The notes under the pieces are model-generated. The model worked only from the letters and a program-made list of their open reading frames with translations. It made no database searches and was not told the DNA's origin. Shown here one piece after another: positions 45,521 through 53,772 of a DNA stretch of 64,000 bases. The DNA comes from GCA-2687025 sp964473525 (GTDB taxonomy: Bacteria; Poribacteria; WGA-4E; GCA-2687025), in contig CAYYPK010000023.1 of assembly GCA_964473525.1 (NCBI GenBank), forward strand, positions 1 to 64,000, written 5' to 3'. Made by a program: the position numbers and the translations under genes. Within the stretch, counting starts at the first letter, position 1, and each line of letters starts with the position of its first letter.

Positions 45521-46523
45521 TGGCGCCAGCGTCTGGGTGGCCCGCGGCTCCGAATGGGCCCATGTGGATCTCGGCCCGGCCAACGTCGATGTCGTGTACG
45601 GTCGCCGGCTGACATGGCATGCCAATGACGAGGAGCTTACTCGTCTCATTCGCTCCGAGATAGTGGACAGATGGGCGTCCCTGGGCGTCCCATACGCCGG
45701 GCAGGACATCCGAGCAAGCGCCGTAGCTATGCCCGCCCGCTACTTCCCAGCGAACGCCGTTCGAGACCCGAACGCTGATGGGCCGCCGTTCATCGACTAC
45801 GTCCAGCCAGGCATCGGCTACCACCTTGTTGGGCAGGCTGGCTTCGGCGTGTGCGCGTGGGATCGCCGGACCGCGGGAGCCTGCATGAATTCCGACGCGG
45901 ATCGGTCGGTGATGGTGGGCGAACTCGTGCAGCATGTCTGGGCCGCTGCCGTGATGTTCCATCCCCCGCTGTACGGCCTTCACGCAGCTGCCGTAGTAGG
46001 GCCCGACGGTGGCGCGACGCTGCTCGTCGGTGATTCGCGCGTTGGGAAGAGCTCGCTCGCGGCGTACCTGGCGTTGCGCCACGGCTTCGGCTACCTCACC
46101 GACGACCTCACCATGCTCGACGGGCGGTCGCTAGTCGCGTACGGCCGGCCCTGGCGGCTCGAACTACGCTCGGGAGGCCTGGAGGTCCTCTGGCCGGGCG
46201 CACCACCGCCTGGAGTCGCTCTCGGCGACAAACGCGTGCTCGACGCTCGCGCGCTCCTACCGGTCGTCGCCAGCGCGCGCGTGTCGGCGATTGTGTTCGT
46301 GCGTCGAGGCGACCAGTCACTCACCGAACTGGACAGCGAAACCACGCTCTCGCGTCTGGAGAAGCCCGTCAGCGTGTTCATGGACTGCCCCGACGTCATC
46401 CAAGGACACGCGGCCGTGTTCTCGGACCTGGCCTGCGGGGCGCGCGGGCTTGAGATGACGGTGGACCATGGATTGGGTGTCGCCCACGCGGCCGCCGCGT
46501 TGGTGGGCGCGCTGACCGCGTGA
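45513..46523 (+). CDS. HPr kinase-like (HprK-related) protein
   Basis: 336 residues, starting inside the end of the nucleotidyltransferase gene. The P-loop G173-D-S-R-V-G-K-S-S, preceded by the L-H-A-A-A-V strand and followed by L-T-D-D-L-T at about 200, is the kinase core of HprK/P and its relatives, including PEP carboxykinase-like geometry. The N-terminal 150 residues are not the HprK sensor domain but a lineage-specific beta-rich region. HprK-related kinases beside NTP_transf_5 proteins are known from lasso-peptide phosphorylation and HprK-related-kinase-A loci. No HPr gene is nearby, so a carbon-catabolite role is unlikely. A long hairpin spans its stop codon. Confidence 0.78.
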   Translation: MRDGASVWVARGSEWAHVDLGPANVDVVYGRRLTWHANDEELTRLIRSEIVDRWASLGVPYAGQDIRASAVAMPARYFPANAVRDPNADGPPFIDYVQPGIGYHLVGQAGFGVCAWDRRTAGACMNSDADRSVMVGELVQHVWAAAVMFHPPLYGLHAAAVVGPDGGATLLVGDSRVGKSSLAAYLALRHGFGYLTDDLTMLDGRSLVAYGRPWRLELRSGGLEVLWPGAPPPGVALGDKRVLDARALLPVVASARVSAIVFVRRGDQSLTELDSETTLSRLEKPVSVFMDCPDVIQGHAAVFSDLACGARGLEMTVDHGLGVAHAAAALVGALTA

Positions 46524-46556
46524 GTCCGCCGCGTCGACGGACTCACACGGTCAGCG
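46510..46556 (+). terminator. Long hairpin spanning the HprK-like stop codon
   Basis: Two nested 9-bp stems separated by one mismatch (46510-46518 with 46548-46556, 46520-46528 with 46538-46546) enclose a 9-nt loop. The TGA stop at 46521-46523 lies in the stem. No T-tract follows, so it may be a processing or partial-termination signal. Confidence 0.6.
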
Positions 46557-46732
46557 GCGGGCCGCCAGCCCGTCCACGGGAGTACAGGTGACAGGCCGTC
46601 CGCGCGCGTGTCACGATCCGGGCGCCAAGCGAACGCACATGTCACATCGCCCGCGCCCTTCGCGATCCCGACGCTGTCGAGGCGCCGCGGGCGGACCGAC
46701 GCGCGCACGGAAACTGCCGTCACCACTCAGCC

Positions 46733-46761
46733 TTGACGCCCTCACCCCGTGTGGGTATGGT
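46733..46761 (+). promoter_or_regulatory. Sigma-70-type promoter
   Basis: TTGACG (46733-46738), 17-bp spacer, TATGGT (46756-46761). It would give a leader of about 325 nt to ATG 47093, running through the repeat and sigma-54 regions. Confidence 0.55.
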
Positions 46762-46790
46762 ACTTACTGGGAAGACGCGTTCCTGCGACG

Positions 46791-46854
46791 TTAGCGGGCG
46801 TGAGAAGTTCTCGGCCCATCGTCGCAGCTTGGTGCACAAGCCTTAACGGGCGTG
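46791..46854 (+). repeat. Direct repeats TTARCGGGCGTG (possible enhancer sites)
   Basis: TTAGCGGGCGTG at 46791-46802 and TTAACGGGCGTG at 46843-46854 are 52 bp apart, about five helical turns. They lie 145-210 bp upstream of the sigma-54 site, the distance where bacterial enhancer-binding proteins usually bind. Confidence 0.4.
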
Positions 46855-46999
46855 CAGTTTAGTGCACACACCGCCGGCCGGCGCCCCGGGCGCCGCGCCA
46901 CATCGCGCGTGGACGTGACAGGGCTGAGCGCAAGCCTGGCCTGCGTTGACCGTCCACGGGACCGCGTCGCACGCCAACGTCTACCGGTACGCGGGTGGC

Positions 47000-47014
47000 T
47001 GGCACGGAACTTGC
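47000..47014 (+). promoter_or_regulatory. Sigma-54 (-24/-12) promoter
   Basis: TGGCACGGAACTTGC, preceded by C, matches the sigma-54 consensus TGGCAC-N5-TTGC in full, with G just after the -12. Transcription would start near 47026, 67 bp before ATG 47093. This is the strongest alternative-sigma site in the window. Confidence 0.75.
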
Positions 47015-47092
47015 GGCCTCCTACACGAGCTCGCGCGGCGATCGGCAAACGGGCGCCGGACCGTCGGGCCATGCACACATGGGAAAACGCGC

Positions 47093-47851
47093 ATGAAACG
47101 TCTATACGCAGGAACCGCCGCACTGGGGTTCATGTTTGCTGTGATCGGCGCTAACGCGGCGACAAGTTCGAGTACGGAGACGTTCACGGTGACCGTCGGC
47201 ACGATCGTCGAGTTCATCACCACGAAGTCGAACTCCGCCGGCGGGTCCATCACGAACTGGGACGTCGACGACGCCGCGAGCGGCGACGAGGCAACCGCGA
47301 CGGTCATATTCAGACTCGTGATGAACGCGGACACCACGCTAACGGGATCCTTCGCCAACACGGGCGGTGGCGGGTCGAATGGCCCGTTGGAGAACACGAC
47401 CACAGGCGAGGTGCTGCTGACCTACGCCAACATTCAGAGCGACGGCGACTCCTCGACGACTCCCACACTAGTCGCCGATGGCCACAACGCGACGACGGAC
47501 ATAGCGCACACTGGGTTCGCGTCTGGCGTGTACGACAGCGACCACGGTGTAGGCGTGTCGACGGCCGCTGACCGGTTCGCATTCATCGGCGGGCTGGCCA
47601 CCGACGCGAGCTCCGCGGCTACGCCTGCGGACACCGCTTCCGAGGTGTTCGGCGGCACGGGCTCGAGCGACTTCCTCAACGGTGCGACGGGCGTGGTCCT
47701 GACCCACGTGAACCATGACGGCGCTGTTCTGCTGACGGTGCAGGTCCGCGGGTTCAACGGCGAGGACTACGGCTCCAGCAGCGACTTCACCGAGGCGCCC
47801 GACCCAGGCACTTACGAGACGGACCTCACGCTTACCGCAACCGCCCCTTAA
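47093..47851 (+). CDS. Secreted beta-rich protein (paralogue A)
   Basis: 252 residues from ATG 47093. The signal peptide M-K-R-L-Y-A-G-T-A-A-L-G ends at A-N-A-A. The mature protein is Thr/Ser/Gly/Asp-rich with alternating hydrophobic residues (F-T-V-T-V-G-T-I-V-E-F), an all-beta secreted fold without Cys. Its end, H-V-N-H-D-G-A-V-L-L-T-V-Q-V then G-F-N-G-E-D-Y-G and E-A-P-D-P, is clearly related to the end of the following protein. It is the first gene of a probable three-gene operon behind a sigma-54 promoter. Candidates are a surface fibre subunit or matrix protein; no named family recognised. Confidence 0.8.
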   Translation: MKRLYAGTAALGFMFAVIGANAATSSSTETFTVTVGTIVEFITTKSNSAGGSITNWDVDDAASGDEATATVIFRLVMNADTTLTGSFANTGGGGSNGPLENTTTGEVLLTYANIQSDGDSSTTPTLVADGHNATTDIAHTGFASGVYDSDHGVGVSTAADRFAFIGGLATDASSAATPADTASEVFGGTGSSDFLNGATGVVLTHVNHDGAVLLTVQVRGFNGEDYGSSSDFTEAPDPGTYETDLTLTATAP

Positions 47852-47880
47852 GGCTCACGAAGAGATACGGAGGCGGCGAG

Positions 47881-48645
47881 ATGCGGTGGGCGTGTATCGC
47901 GTGCGTTTTCCTGACCTATTGGGTCACCACGGCAGCGGTGGCCCAGGGCGACATCGGCGTGTTCCAGACGCAGGACGGCGCCGTATTTGGTATGCACGTC
48001 GAGGAGATCGTATCCTGGATCAACCGGCAGCAGGATGTACGGTCCACCGGCGCGGTCGGGCACTGGGACAACAACGTCGCGGGTGACGGCGCTGGCGCGG
48101 AGTCGGTCGCCGTGCTACGGTTGGTTATGAACCGTGATGTGCGGGTCGTCGGCTCGGCGACGCCGTTCCAGCATCCCTCGATCAGTCAGTCGTCGTTGGC
48201 TACGTTCGTCTCCGTGGAGACCGACGGCGCTGGCTTGGACGATGACCTCGAGGACGGCACCGGCGATCCTGCGTCAGGATTCCCCGACGCGGAGGCCGCC
48301 GCGACAAAGGGGGTCGGCGCGGGGAACTTCGTATATGTCGGCGGCGGTACGATGTCGGCGGGTATCACGGATTCGAACCCGTGGGCCACTCAGCAGCGAA
48401 TGAGCGAGTTAACGACCGCGCGCGGCGGATCCGGCCTGCGAGCGAGCACCTACTCACTCGGAGCGCTACTGGAGGGTGGCGCCCTGATACGGCACGTCCC
48501 ACGGGACGGCGCGGTCGTTATCACCGTCCGCGTACAAGGCCGTAACGGAGAGGACTTCGGGGCCGACTCGGACGACACGGAGGCGCCTGACCTTGCGGCG
48601 TCTGTCCCGTACATGGCGAGCGTGCAACTGACCGCCCTCCCCTAA
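47881..48645 (+). CDS. Secreted beta-rich protein (paralogue B)
   Basis: 254 residues; GGAGG at 47869-47873 is 7 bp before ATG 47881. The signal peptide ends near A-A-V-A-Q. The C-terminal third (H-V-P-R-D-G-A-V-V-I-T-V-R-V, G-R-N-G-E-D-F-G, E-A-P-D-L) aligns with paralogue A, and both have an early strand on V-E-x-I/F followed by W-D and a residue run L-R-L-V-M-N. The two are therefore products of a tandem duplication that has diverged strongly. With the Ig-fold protein that follows, they resemble subunit-plus-chaperone gene pairs of surface fibres. No family name can be given. Confidence 0.8.
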   Translation: MRWACIACVFLTYWVTTAAVAQGDIGVFQTQDGAVFGMHVEEIVSWINRQQDVRSTGAVGHWDNNVAGDGAGAESVAVLRLVMNRDVRVVGSATPFQHPSISQSSLATFVSVETDGAGLDDDLEDGTGDPASGFPDAEAAATKGVGAGNFVYVGGGTMSAGITDSNPWATQQRMSELTTARGGSGLRASTYSLGALLEGGALIRHVPRDGAVVITVRVQGRNGEDFGADSDDTEAPDLAASVPYMASVQLTALP

Positions 48646-48663
48646 GCGTATTGCCATAGGGAC

Positions 48664-48679
48664 GGCCGGTCGGCCGGCC
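48664..48679 (+). terminator. Short GC hairpin, possible attenuator
   Basis: GGCCGG (48664-48669), loop TCGG, CCGGCC (48674-48679), 18 bp after the stop of paralogue B. No T-tract follows. It may reduce transcription into the downstream Ig-fold gene or protect the 3' end. Confidence 0.35.
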
Positions 48680-48758
48680 TCTGTGGCGCGTAATGTTCAC
48701 GGTGCGGCGGCCGCCTGGGCCACCGGCAGCGTGAGCGAAGTTGGGGTAGGGCCGCAGT

Positions 48759-50096
48759 ATGGCTCCGCGTGCGAGCGCAATGCTTCTACGAATGTGTGCG
48801 GGCGTTGCCGTGCTCCTCGCGGCCTGCTCGCCGGCACTCGCCGTAGTCGGCCTCACGCCGATGCGCGTCGACGTGTACGCCCGCCCCGGTATCCCGCAGG
48901 AATTCGAAGTCGCCGTTACCAACATGACCCAGACCGAGCGCACCGTCCGCCTCATCGCCGCAGACGTGCGTATCGACGAGAACGGCGACGCGCAGATCGC
49001 AGAGGACGACCCGACCGAAGAGTCGACCGGGGGTTTCGACAGCCAACCCACACGCCAGGCCCCAAGGGCCAACGCGCTTGTCTCGTTCGAGGGCGGCTCG
49101 ACCGTGTTGCTGGGACCCGGCGAGCAGCGGCAAGTGGTCTGCTACGCGACACTCCCACTCGGATCCACCACGGAGCACCTCGCGTGGATTCTCGTCGACC
49201 CAGGCCCGGAGGAAATGCCCGTATACGGCAACAGCAACATGCGCATCAACGTGACGTTCCGCATTGGCGCGCGTGTCCTGATCGTGCCGGGTGATCGCCG
49301 GGAACGGATCGACGCGGATGGCAACACCGTGGTCACGCTGGAGCCATGGTTCCGGCAGACTTACGCCGTACAGCTCGCCGAAGTCCGGGAAGTCATCCCG
49401 CCGACCGACGCCGAGGAGCCCGTGCTCCGTGTCGAAGGGGTGCTTCAGAATCAGGGAAACACCTACATCACTCCGTTGATCCAGGCGCAGCTCCGCAATC
49501 TCACCACTCGGCGAATCGTGGAGGAGGCCGTCCTTCCCCATGGGTTCAACTTCGTCATGGGAGGCACGGTGCGGCGTTTCGGGGGCGAATTCGAGTCCCC
49601 CTTGGAGCCGGGAGACTACGAGGTGACGGTTGAGGTGGACCTGGGCGATGGCCGCGCGCGCACGCGCCAGAAGACCACGTTCACCCTCACCGAGCCCATC
49701 CAAGGCCGGGAACGGGCGTCGCAGGGCGTGATAGGCCTCGACCATGCCGGCCAGCGAGCGACCGTGCGCCCTGGTGAGCGATCCGCCGGCAGGGCAGAGG
49801 TAACGAACAACTTCGGTGAGACGCTACGGATCACCCCAAATGCCGGGTCAAGCAGCTATGCCGACTGGTTCACCTTCAGCCCAAAGTCGTTCGTGCTGCA
49901 CCCTGGACGCACGCGATCCGTCCGCATAGCCATCAGGGCGCCGAGGGATGCGTCCCAGGACTTGCGCGAGGTGCCCGTGGCGTTTGTCCCAACCACGATC
50001 AACGGCTCCACGTTCGCCGAGGGCGAGGCCCAGACGCTGACAGTCACGCTACGTGTGCTGGCGCCGAAGACGGCGGCCACGCGCACACCGCGCTAG
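48759..50096 (+). CDS. Secreted Ig-fold protein, pilus-chaperone-like
   Basis: 445 residues. The signal peptide is M-L-L-R-M-C-A-G then a hydrophobic stretch ending S-P-A-L-A. The mature start G-L-T-P-M-R-V-D-V-Y-A-R-P-G, followed by F-E-V-A-V-T-N-M-T-Q-T and V-R-L-I-A-A-D-V, resembles the first strands of periplasmic fimbrial chaperones and of DUF916-type proteins. A second Ig-like unit lies at about 215-315 (V-L-Q-N-Q-G-N-T-Y-I) and a third at about 330-440 (V-T-N-N-F-G-E-T-L, F-V-L-H-P-G-R-T-R-S-V-R). It has no membrane anchor. Placement after two secreted paralogues suggests a partner or chaperone for them. The family match is a fold-level impression. Confidence 0.65.
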   Translation: MAPRASAMLLRMCAGVAVLLAACSPALAVVGLTPMRVDVYARPGIPQEFEVAVTNMTQTERTVRLIAADVRIDENGDAQIAEDDPTEESTGGFDSQPTRQAPRANALVSFEGGSTVLLGPGEQRQVVCYATLPLGSTTEHLAWILVDPGPEEMPVYGNSNMRINVTFRIGARVLIVPGDRRERIDADGNTVVTLEPWFRQTYAVQLAEVREVIPPTDAEEPVLRVEGVLQNQGNTYITPLIQAQLRNLTTRRIVEEAVLPHGFNFVMGGTVRRFGGEFESPLEPGDYEVTVEVDLGDGRARTRQKTTFTLTEPIQGRERASQGVIGLDHAGQRATVRPGERSAGRAEVTNNFGETLRITPNAGSSSYADWFTFSPKSFVLHPGRTRSVRIAIRAPRDASQDLREVPVAFVPTTINGSTFAEGEAQTLTVTLRVLAPKTAATRTPR

Positions 50097-50386
50097 CTCC
50101 TGCCCGCATCGCTGCGTCCCGCCAGCACGCTAGCCTCCTACGCCGTGTAGCCGTTTGTCCGGCCGTGATCCCAAGCGACCAAGCATGGCCACCCCATCGC
50201 GTGGCGCCCGCTCGGACCATATCAGCTTTGACCGTCTCGACCTCCTGTGCCACACTTTAGGTAGCTTGCTGCCTGCGGGCGACCGCCACCAGCATGCTGT
50301 CTTCGCGGCGATGATTCGACTTACGCTCCCTCGGCGCTAGTCTGCTCTGTCATCCCCAAAAGCGAGTTTTGCGCGAAAGGAACACG

Positions 50387-51544
50387 ATGGCAAATGTCAC
50401 GCAGGGATTGGAGCGGGTGGCGGTAGCCGAATCCCGCATCTGCTCAATCGACGGCCAGGCCGGAGAACTGATATATCAGGGCTACGACATCCAGGATCTG
50501 GCGGTGAACACCACCTTCGAAGAGGTGGCATACCTGCTGTGGCTAGGCGAGCTCCCTACCCAGGACCAGTTGTCAGAGTTGGACGGGCGGTTCGTCGCCG
50601 AGCGCGACGTGCCCGACGCGGTGTACGCGCTGGCCAAGGCGTTGCCAGATTCCGCCGTTATCATGGACGCCCTGCGCACCCTGGTGTCGCTCCTCGCCAG
50701 CTATGACGACGAGATGGACGACAACTCCGCGGAGGCGAACTTCCGCAAGTCCATCAAGCTCACCGCCAAGATCCCAACACTTCTCGCAGCGGTGCACCGC
50801 GCCCAGCGCGGGTTGGAGCCGATCCGGCCTCTGTCGACAGGCAGTATCGCGTCCAACTTCCTCTATATGCTGAGCGGCGACGAACCGGACGAGTTCGTGG
50901 CGAGAACCCTCGACACGGCGCTTATCCTGCACGCCGAGCACGGCATGAACGCCTCGACGTTCTCCGGCCGCGTGACTTGCGCCACGCTGGCGGATCTGTA
51001 CGCCGGTGTCACGTCTGCCATCGGCACTCTCAAGGGGCCGCTGCACGGCGGGGCGAATGCCCTCGTGCTAGAGATGCTTGGAGAGATCGGCGAGCCGAGC
51101 AAGGCCGCCGACTTTGTCGCGAACGTGCTGGCTGGGAACCACACCGTCGGCAGTCTCGCGCCGAAGCGCATCCCGGGCCTGGGGCATCGCGTCTACAAGG
51201 CGCTCGATCCGCGGGCAACGGTGCTGCGTGGCATGTCGCGCACCCTCGGTGAACGCGCGGGCGATCTTCACTGGATCGACCTGTCCGAGGCTGTCGTCGA
51301 AGCCTGCGAGGCGGCGGGACTGTCGGAGAAGGGCGTCTATCCCAACGTCGACTTCTTCTCCGCGTCCACGTACCAGACCATGGGCATCGACACGAGCCTG
51401 TTTACACCGGTCTTCGCCATGGCGCGCATTACGGGTTGGACGGCGCACATCATGGAGCAGCACAAGCAGAACCGCCTCATCCGACCGCACGCGGTCTATG
51501 TGGGCGAGCGTGGGCTCAAGGCGAAGCCCATCGCCGACCGGTAA
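50387..51544 (+). CDS. gltA: Citrate (or 2-methylcitrate) synthase
   Basis: 385 residues from ATG 50387, set by AAAGGAA 5 bp upstream. It condenses acetyl-CoA with oxaloacetate at the entry to the TCA cycle. Catalytic residues are visible: H220 in G-P-L-H-G-G-A-N, H267 in G-L-G-H-R-V-Y-K and D322 in P-N-V-D-F-F-S-A. L-H-A-E-H-G-M-N-A-S and the early I-C-S-I-D-G-Q-A-G-E-L-I-Y-Q-G-Y-D-I block are standard for the short dimeric type found in Gram-positive and many environmental bacteria. Methylcitrate synthase cannot be separated by sequence alone, but no prpB/prpD gene is nearby. The 290 bp upstream are gene-free, with TTGACC at 50228 but no good -10. Confidence 0.93.
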   Translation: MANVTQGLERVAVAESRICSIDGQAGELIYQGYDIQDLAVNTTFEEVAYLLWLGELPTQDQLSELDGRFVAERDVPDAVYALAKALPDSAVIMDALRTLVSLLASYDDEMDDNSAEANFRKSIKLTAKIPTLLAAVHRAQRGLEPIRPLSTGSIASNFLYMLSGDEPDEFVARTLDTALILHAEHGMNASTFSGRVTCATLADLYAGVTSAIGTLKGPLHGGANALVLEMLGEIGEPSKAADFVANVLAGNHTVGSLAPKRIPGLGHRVYKALDPRATVLRGMSRTLGERAGDLHWIDLSEAVVEACEAAGLSEKGVYPNVDFFSASTYQTMGIDTSLFTPVFAMARITGWTAHIMEQHKQNRLIRPHAVYVGERGLKAKPIADR

Positions 51545-51562
51545 CGACCCGGGGGGCGTCGC

Positions 51563-52882
51563 ATGCCTTCGCTAGTAGCCGGAGTCGCCAAGCGGGACAT
51601 CACTCCTCCGGTCGGCGTCGATCTGACCGGCTACGGCGGCCGCCCATCTGGGTGTACGTCGGTCCACGACCCCGTCTACGCGCGGGCGCTGGCCCTCGGT
51701 GACGGGAGCGCGACAGTCGTGCTCGTGTCGCTCGACGTGCTGGGTATCGACTTCCCGGTGCTGGACCGACTGCGCGACCGCGCCGCGTCGCTGGGCATCG
51801 GGGCGAGCTCGCTCGTACTGAACGCTTCGCACACCCACGCTGGCCCGGCGACTCAGCGGCTGCGTGGACTGGGCGAACTCGACGCTGCCTACGTCGACCG
51901 GTTCGTCGATCTGACCTGCGAGGCGATCGAGGAGGCGCTAGACGACTTGGCGCCCGCCCGTGTCGTCGCCTCGCGCGGCCCCGCGCGCATCGGCCACAAC
52001 CGTCGCGAACACCTTCTGGACGGACGCACTGTCCTGGGCAGGAACCGGGTCGGCGCCGTCGTGCCGCACGTCGACGTCCTTCGGGTGACCCGCGCGGACG
52101 CGTCGCCTTTGGCGACGTGGTTCGCGCACGCGTGCCACCCCACGACTCTCGGTGGGGCGAACCTTGCCGTCAGCGCCGAGTTCCCAGGCGTCGCCGTTGA
52201 CGCCGTAGAACGGCTACACGGCGGCAACGCGCTGTTTGCGCAGGGGTGTTGCGGCGACATCAACCCAACCGAACGCGGAGACTTCGCCGCCGTCGAGCAC
52301 AACGGGCAGGCGTTGGGCGCAGCCGTCGTCGCGGCGTCGGGCGCTGTCGCGGCTGCCGTCGACGACATCTCTCTCGCCGCGCATGTAGAAATCGCGGACC
52401 TGAGCCTGCAGCCAGCCCCGCCTGCGCACGAGCTGGACGCGCGCATACTCGACGCCGAGGCCGCTGCGCAGCGGGGACGTGACGAGTCGGCACACAGGGG
52501 CGCGCAGAGGATGCTCGACGCCCACGTTGAGTGGCTATCCGCCGTGCGCGCCGAATCGTACGGGGCGGCGCCCGCTCCGACGTCCTTGCCATTCGAGGTG
52601 CAGGCCGTGCGTATCGGCGACACCGCGGTTGTGACACTGCCGGGCGAAGTGTTCGCGGAGATCGGCTGCCGCATTGAGGACGCCTCGCCGTTCCGACAGA
52701 CCATCGTCCTGGCCTACACGAACGGCTGCCACGGATACGTTCCCACAGCGTCAGCGTACCCAGAGGGCGGTTACGAAGTCGACAACGCCATACGGTACTA
52801 CGGCACCCTCATGTTCGCTCCCGAGAGCGAGGCCCAGATTCTTGCTGCCGCGGAGCGCGCTCTACGCGAGGTGACACCGTGA
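51563..52882 (+). CDS. Neutral/alkaline ceramidase-like protein, probably cytosolic
   Basis: 439 residues. It matches the N-terminal catalytic half of the neutral/alkaline ceramidase family: A-G-V-A-K-R-D-I-T-P-P-V, then N-A-S-H-T-H-A-G-P (zinc-binding His) at about 92-100, A-H-A-C-H-P-T-T-L near 190 and Q-G-C-C-G-D-I-N-P at about 226-234. The characteristic H-P-T and G-D-I-N-P loops line the zinc site. No signal peptide is present and the C-terminal Ig-like domain of true ceramidases is missing, so the substrate may be another amide rather than ceramide. Such short homologues are common in Planctomycetes and Poribacteria-like genomes. It overlaps the next gene by 4 bp. Confidence 0.8.
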   Translation: MPSLVAGVAKRDITPPVGVDLTGYGGRPSGCTSVHDPVYARALALGDGSATVVLVSLDVLGIDFPVLDRLRDRAASLGIGASSLVLNASHTHAGPATQRLRGLGELDAAYVDRFVDLTCEAIEEALDDLAPARVVASRGPARIGHNRREHLLDGRTVLGRNRVGAVVPHVDVLRVTRADASPLATWFAHACHPTTLGGANLAVSAEFPGVAVDAVERLHGGNALFAQGCCGDINPTERGDFAAVEHNGQALGAAVVAASGAVAAAVDDISLAAHVEIADLSLQPAPPAHELDARILDAEAAAQRGRDESAHRGAQRMLDAHVEWLSAVRAESYGAAPAPTSLPFEVQAVRIGDTAVVTLPGEVFAEIGCRIEDASPFRQTIVLAYTNGCHGYVPTASAYPEGGYEVDNAIRYYGTLMFAPESEAQILAAAERALREVTP

Positions 52883-53772
52883 CGCCTTCCGTGAAACGGG
52901 CGCTCCGACGCCACACGTGTGTGTGTCTTGCGCTGTCAGCGTGCGTCTTCCTCTCCGCGTGCGACCGGGCGGGCCGCCGCATCGCCGACGTGAATAGCAA
53001 CAACGCCAAGCGGCAGATCAGAGCGGCCATCTGGCTCGCAGCGCACCCTACGCCAGAAGCCTTGCCCGCCTTGCGGTTCGGGCTCGAGTCGACCGAGCTG
53101 CGCGTGCGCGTGGAGTCCGCTGGCGCCATCGCGGCTACGGGCGACACGCGCGCCATGGCCGAGGCCTCGCGCGTGCTCCGCGCGGATGCGCTGTCCGAGG
53201 ACCGGAAGGTTGCCGAGATGGCATTACTGGGCATGCGCGCCATCGGGGCCGCTGCGGTGCCCGACCTCCTGACGGTCGCGCTGCTGACGTCGGACGCGTA
53301 TACGCAGAAGCTGGTGGTGTCGACGATCGTCGAGGCGCTGCCGACCGCGTCGCCCGAGCAGCGTCTGGCGGCTGCGACCCGAGTCGTCGACGGACTGGGT
53401 GAGCGCGACCCAGACATGTACCGCATGGCGTATGGAATCCTCGTGACGTTCTCGCCGTTCCTCCAGGACGAGCTGACGAACATCGGTCTCGTGCACCGCA
53501 ACCGCCGCATTCGCCTGACCACCATGATGGGCCTGGCGGACGGCGCTTGCACCAACGCGATTCCCGCCATTGCGCGACTCCTGAACGACGGCGACCCGGT
53601 TGTGCGGACGGAGGCAGCGCGTTCTCTGGGCATCCTGGGCGCCGCCGCGGCGCTCCCGCGCCTGACGGAAATGGCCGACTCCGACCCGGTGCTGGAGGTG
53701 CGGAAGGTCGCCGCGGAAGCCCTGAGGTCTATCGCGGCCGTGTCTCCTCCCGAGCCCGGGGAGCCTTCGTGA
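52879..53772 (+). CDS. HEAT-repeat lipoprotein
   Basis: 297 residues from GTG 52879 overlapping the previous stop (GTGA). The lipoprotein signal V-F-L-S-A-C-D-R puts the lipidated Cys at 28. The mature part consists of about six alpha-helical HEAT/PBS-lyase-like repeats, with P-E-A-L-P-A-L-R, V-R-V-E-S-A-G-A-I-A-A-T-G-D and D-P-V-V-R-T-E-A-A-R-S-L-G-I-L-G as the best units. Such proteins are scaffolds for protein-protein contacts. It is translationally coupled to the ceramidase-like gene before and the acetyltransferase after it. No catalytic function is expected. Confidence 0.85.
   Translation: MTPSVKRALRRHTCVCLALSACVFLSACDRAGRRIADVNSNNAKRQIRAAIWLAAHPTPEALPALRFGLESTELRVRVESAGAIAATGDTRAMAEASRVLRADALSEDRKVAEMALLGMRAIGAAAVPDLLTVALLTSDAYTQKLVVSTIVEALPTASPEQRLAAATRVVDGLGERDPDMYRMAYGILVTFSPFLQDELTNIGLVHRNRRIRLTTMMGLADGACTNAIPAIARLLNDGDPVVRTEAARSLGILGAAAALPRLTEMADSDPVLEVRKVAAEALRSIAAVSPPEPGEPS

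Larger units (their letters stand above)
46557..47092. other. Gene-free 536-bp regulatory region
   Basis: It contains a sigma-70-type promoter (46733-46761), two TTARCGGGCGTG direct repeats, the palindrome GAGAAGTTCTC (46802-46812) and two GTGCAC sites. A near-consensus sigma-54 promoter lies at 47000-47014, before ATG 47093. The frame of the downstream gene is open to 46946, but that part lacks a ribosome site and precedes the signal peptide. Confidence 0.7.

Noticed and set aside
46588..46794. 68-codon frame in the region before the secreted paralogues
   Set aside because: No ribosome site, Arg-rich, and it spans the sigma-70 promoter.
50155..50340. 61-codon frame before citrate synthase
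   Set aside because: No ribosome site and no recognisable protein; the region looks regulatory.
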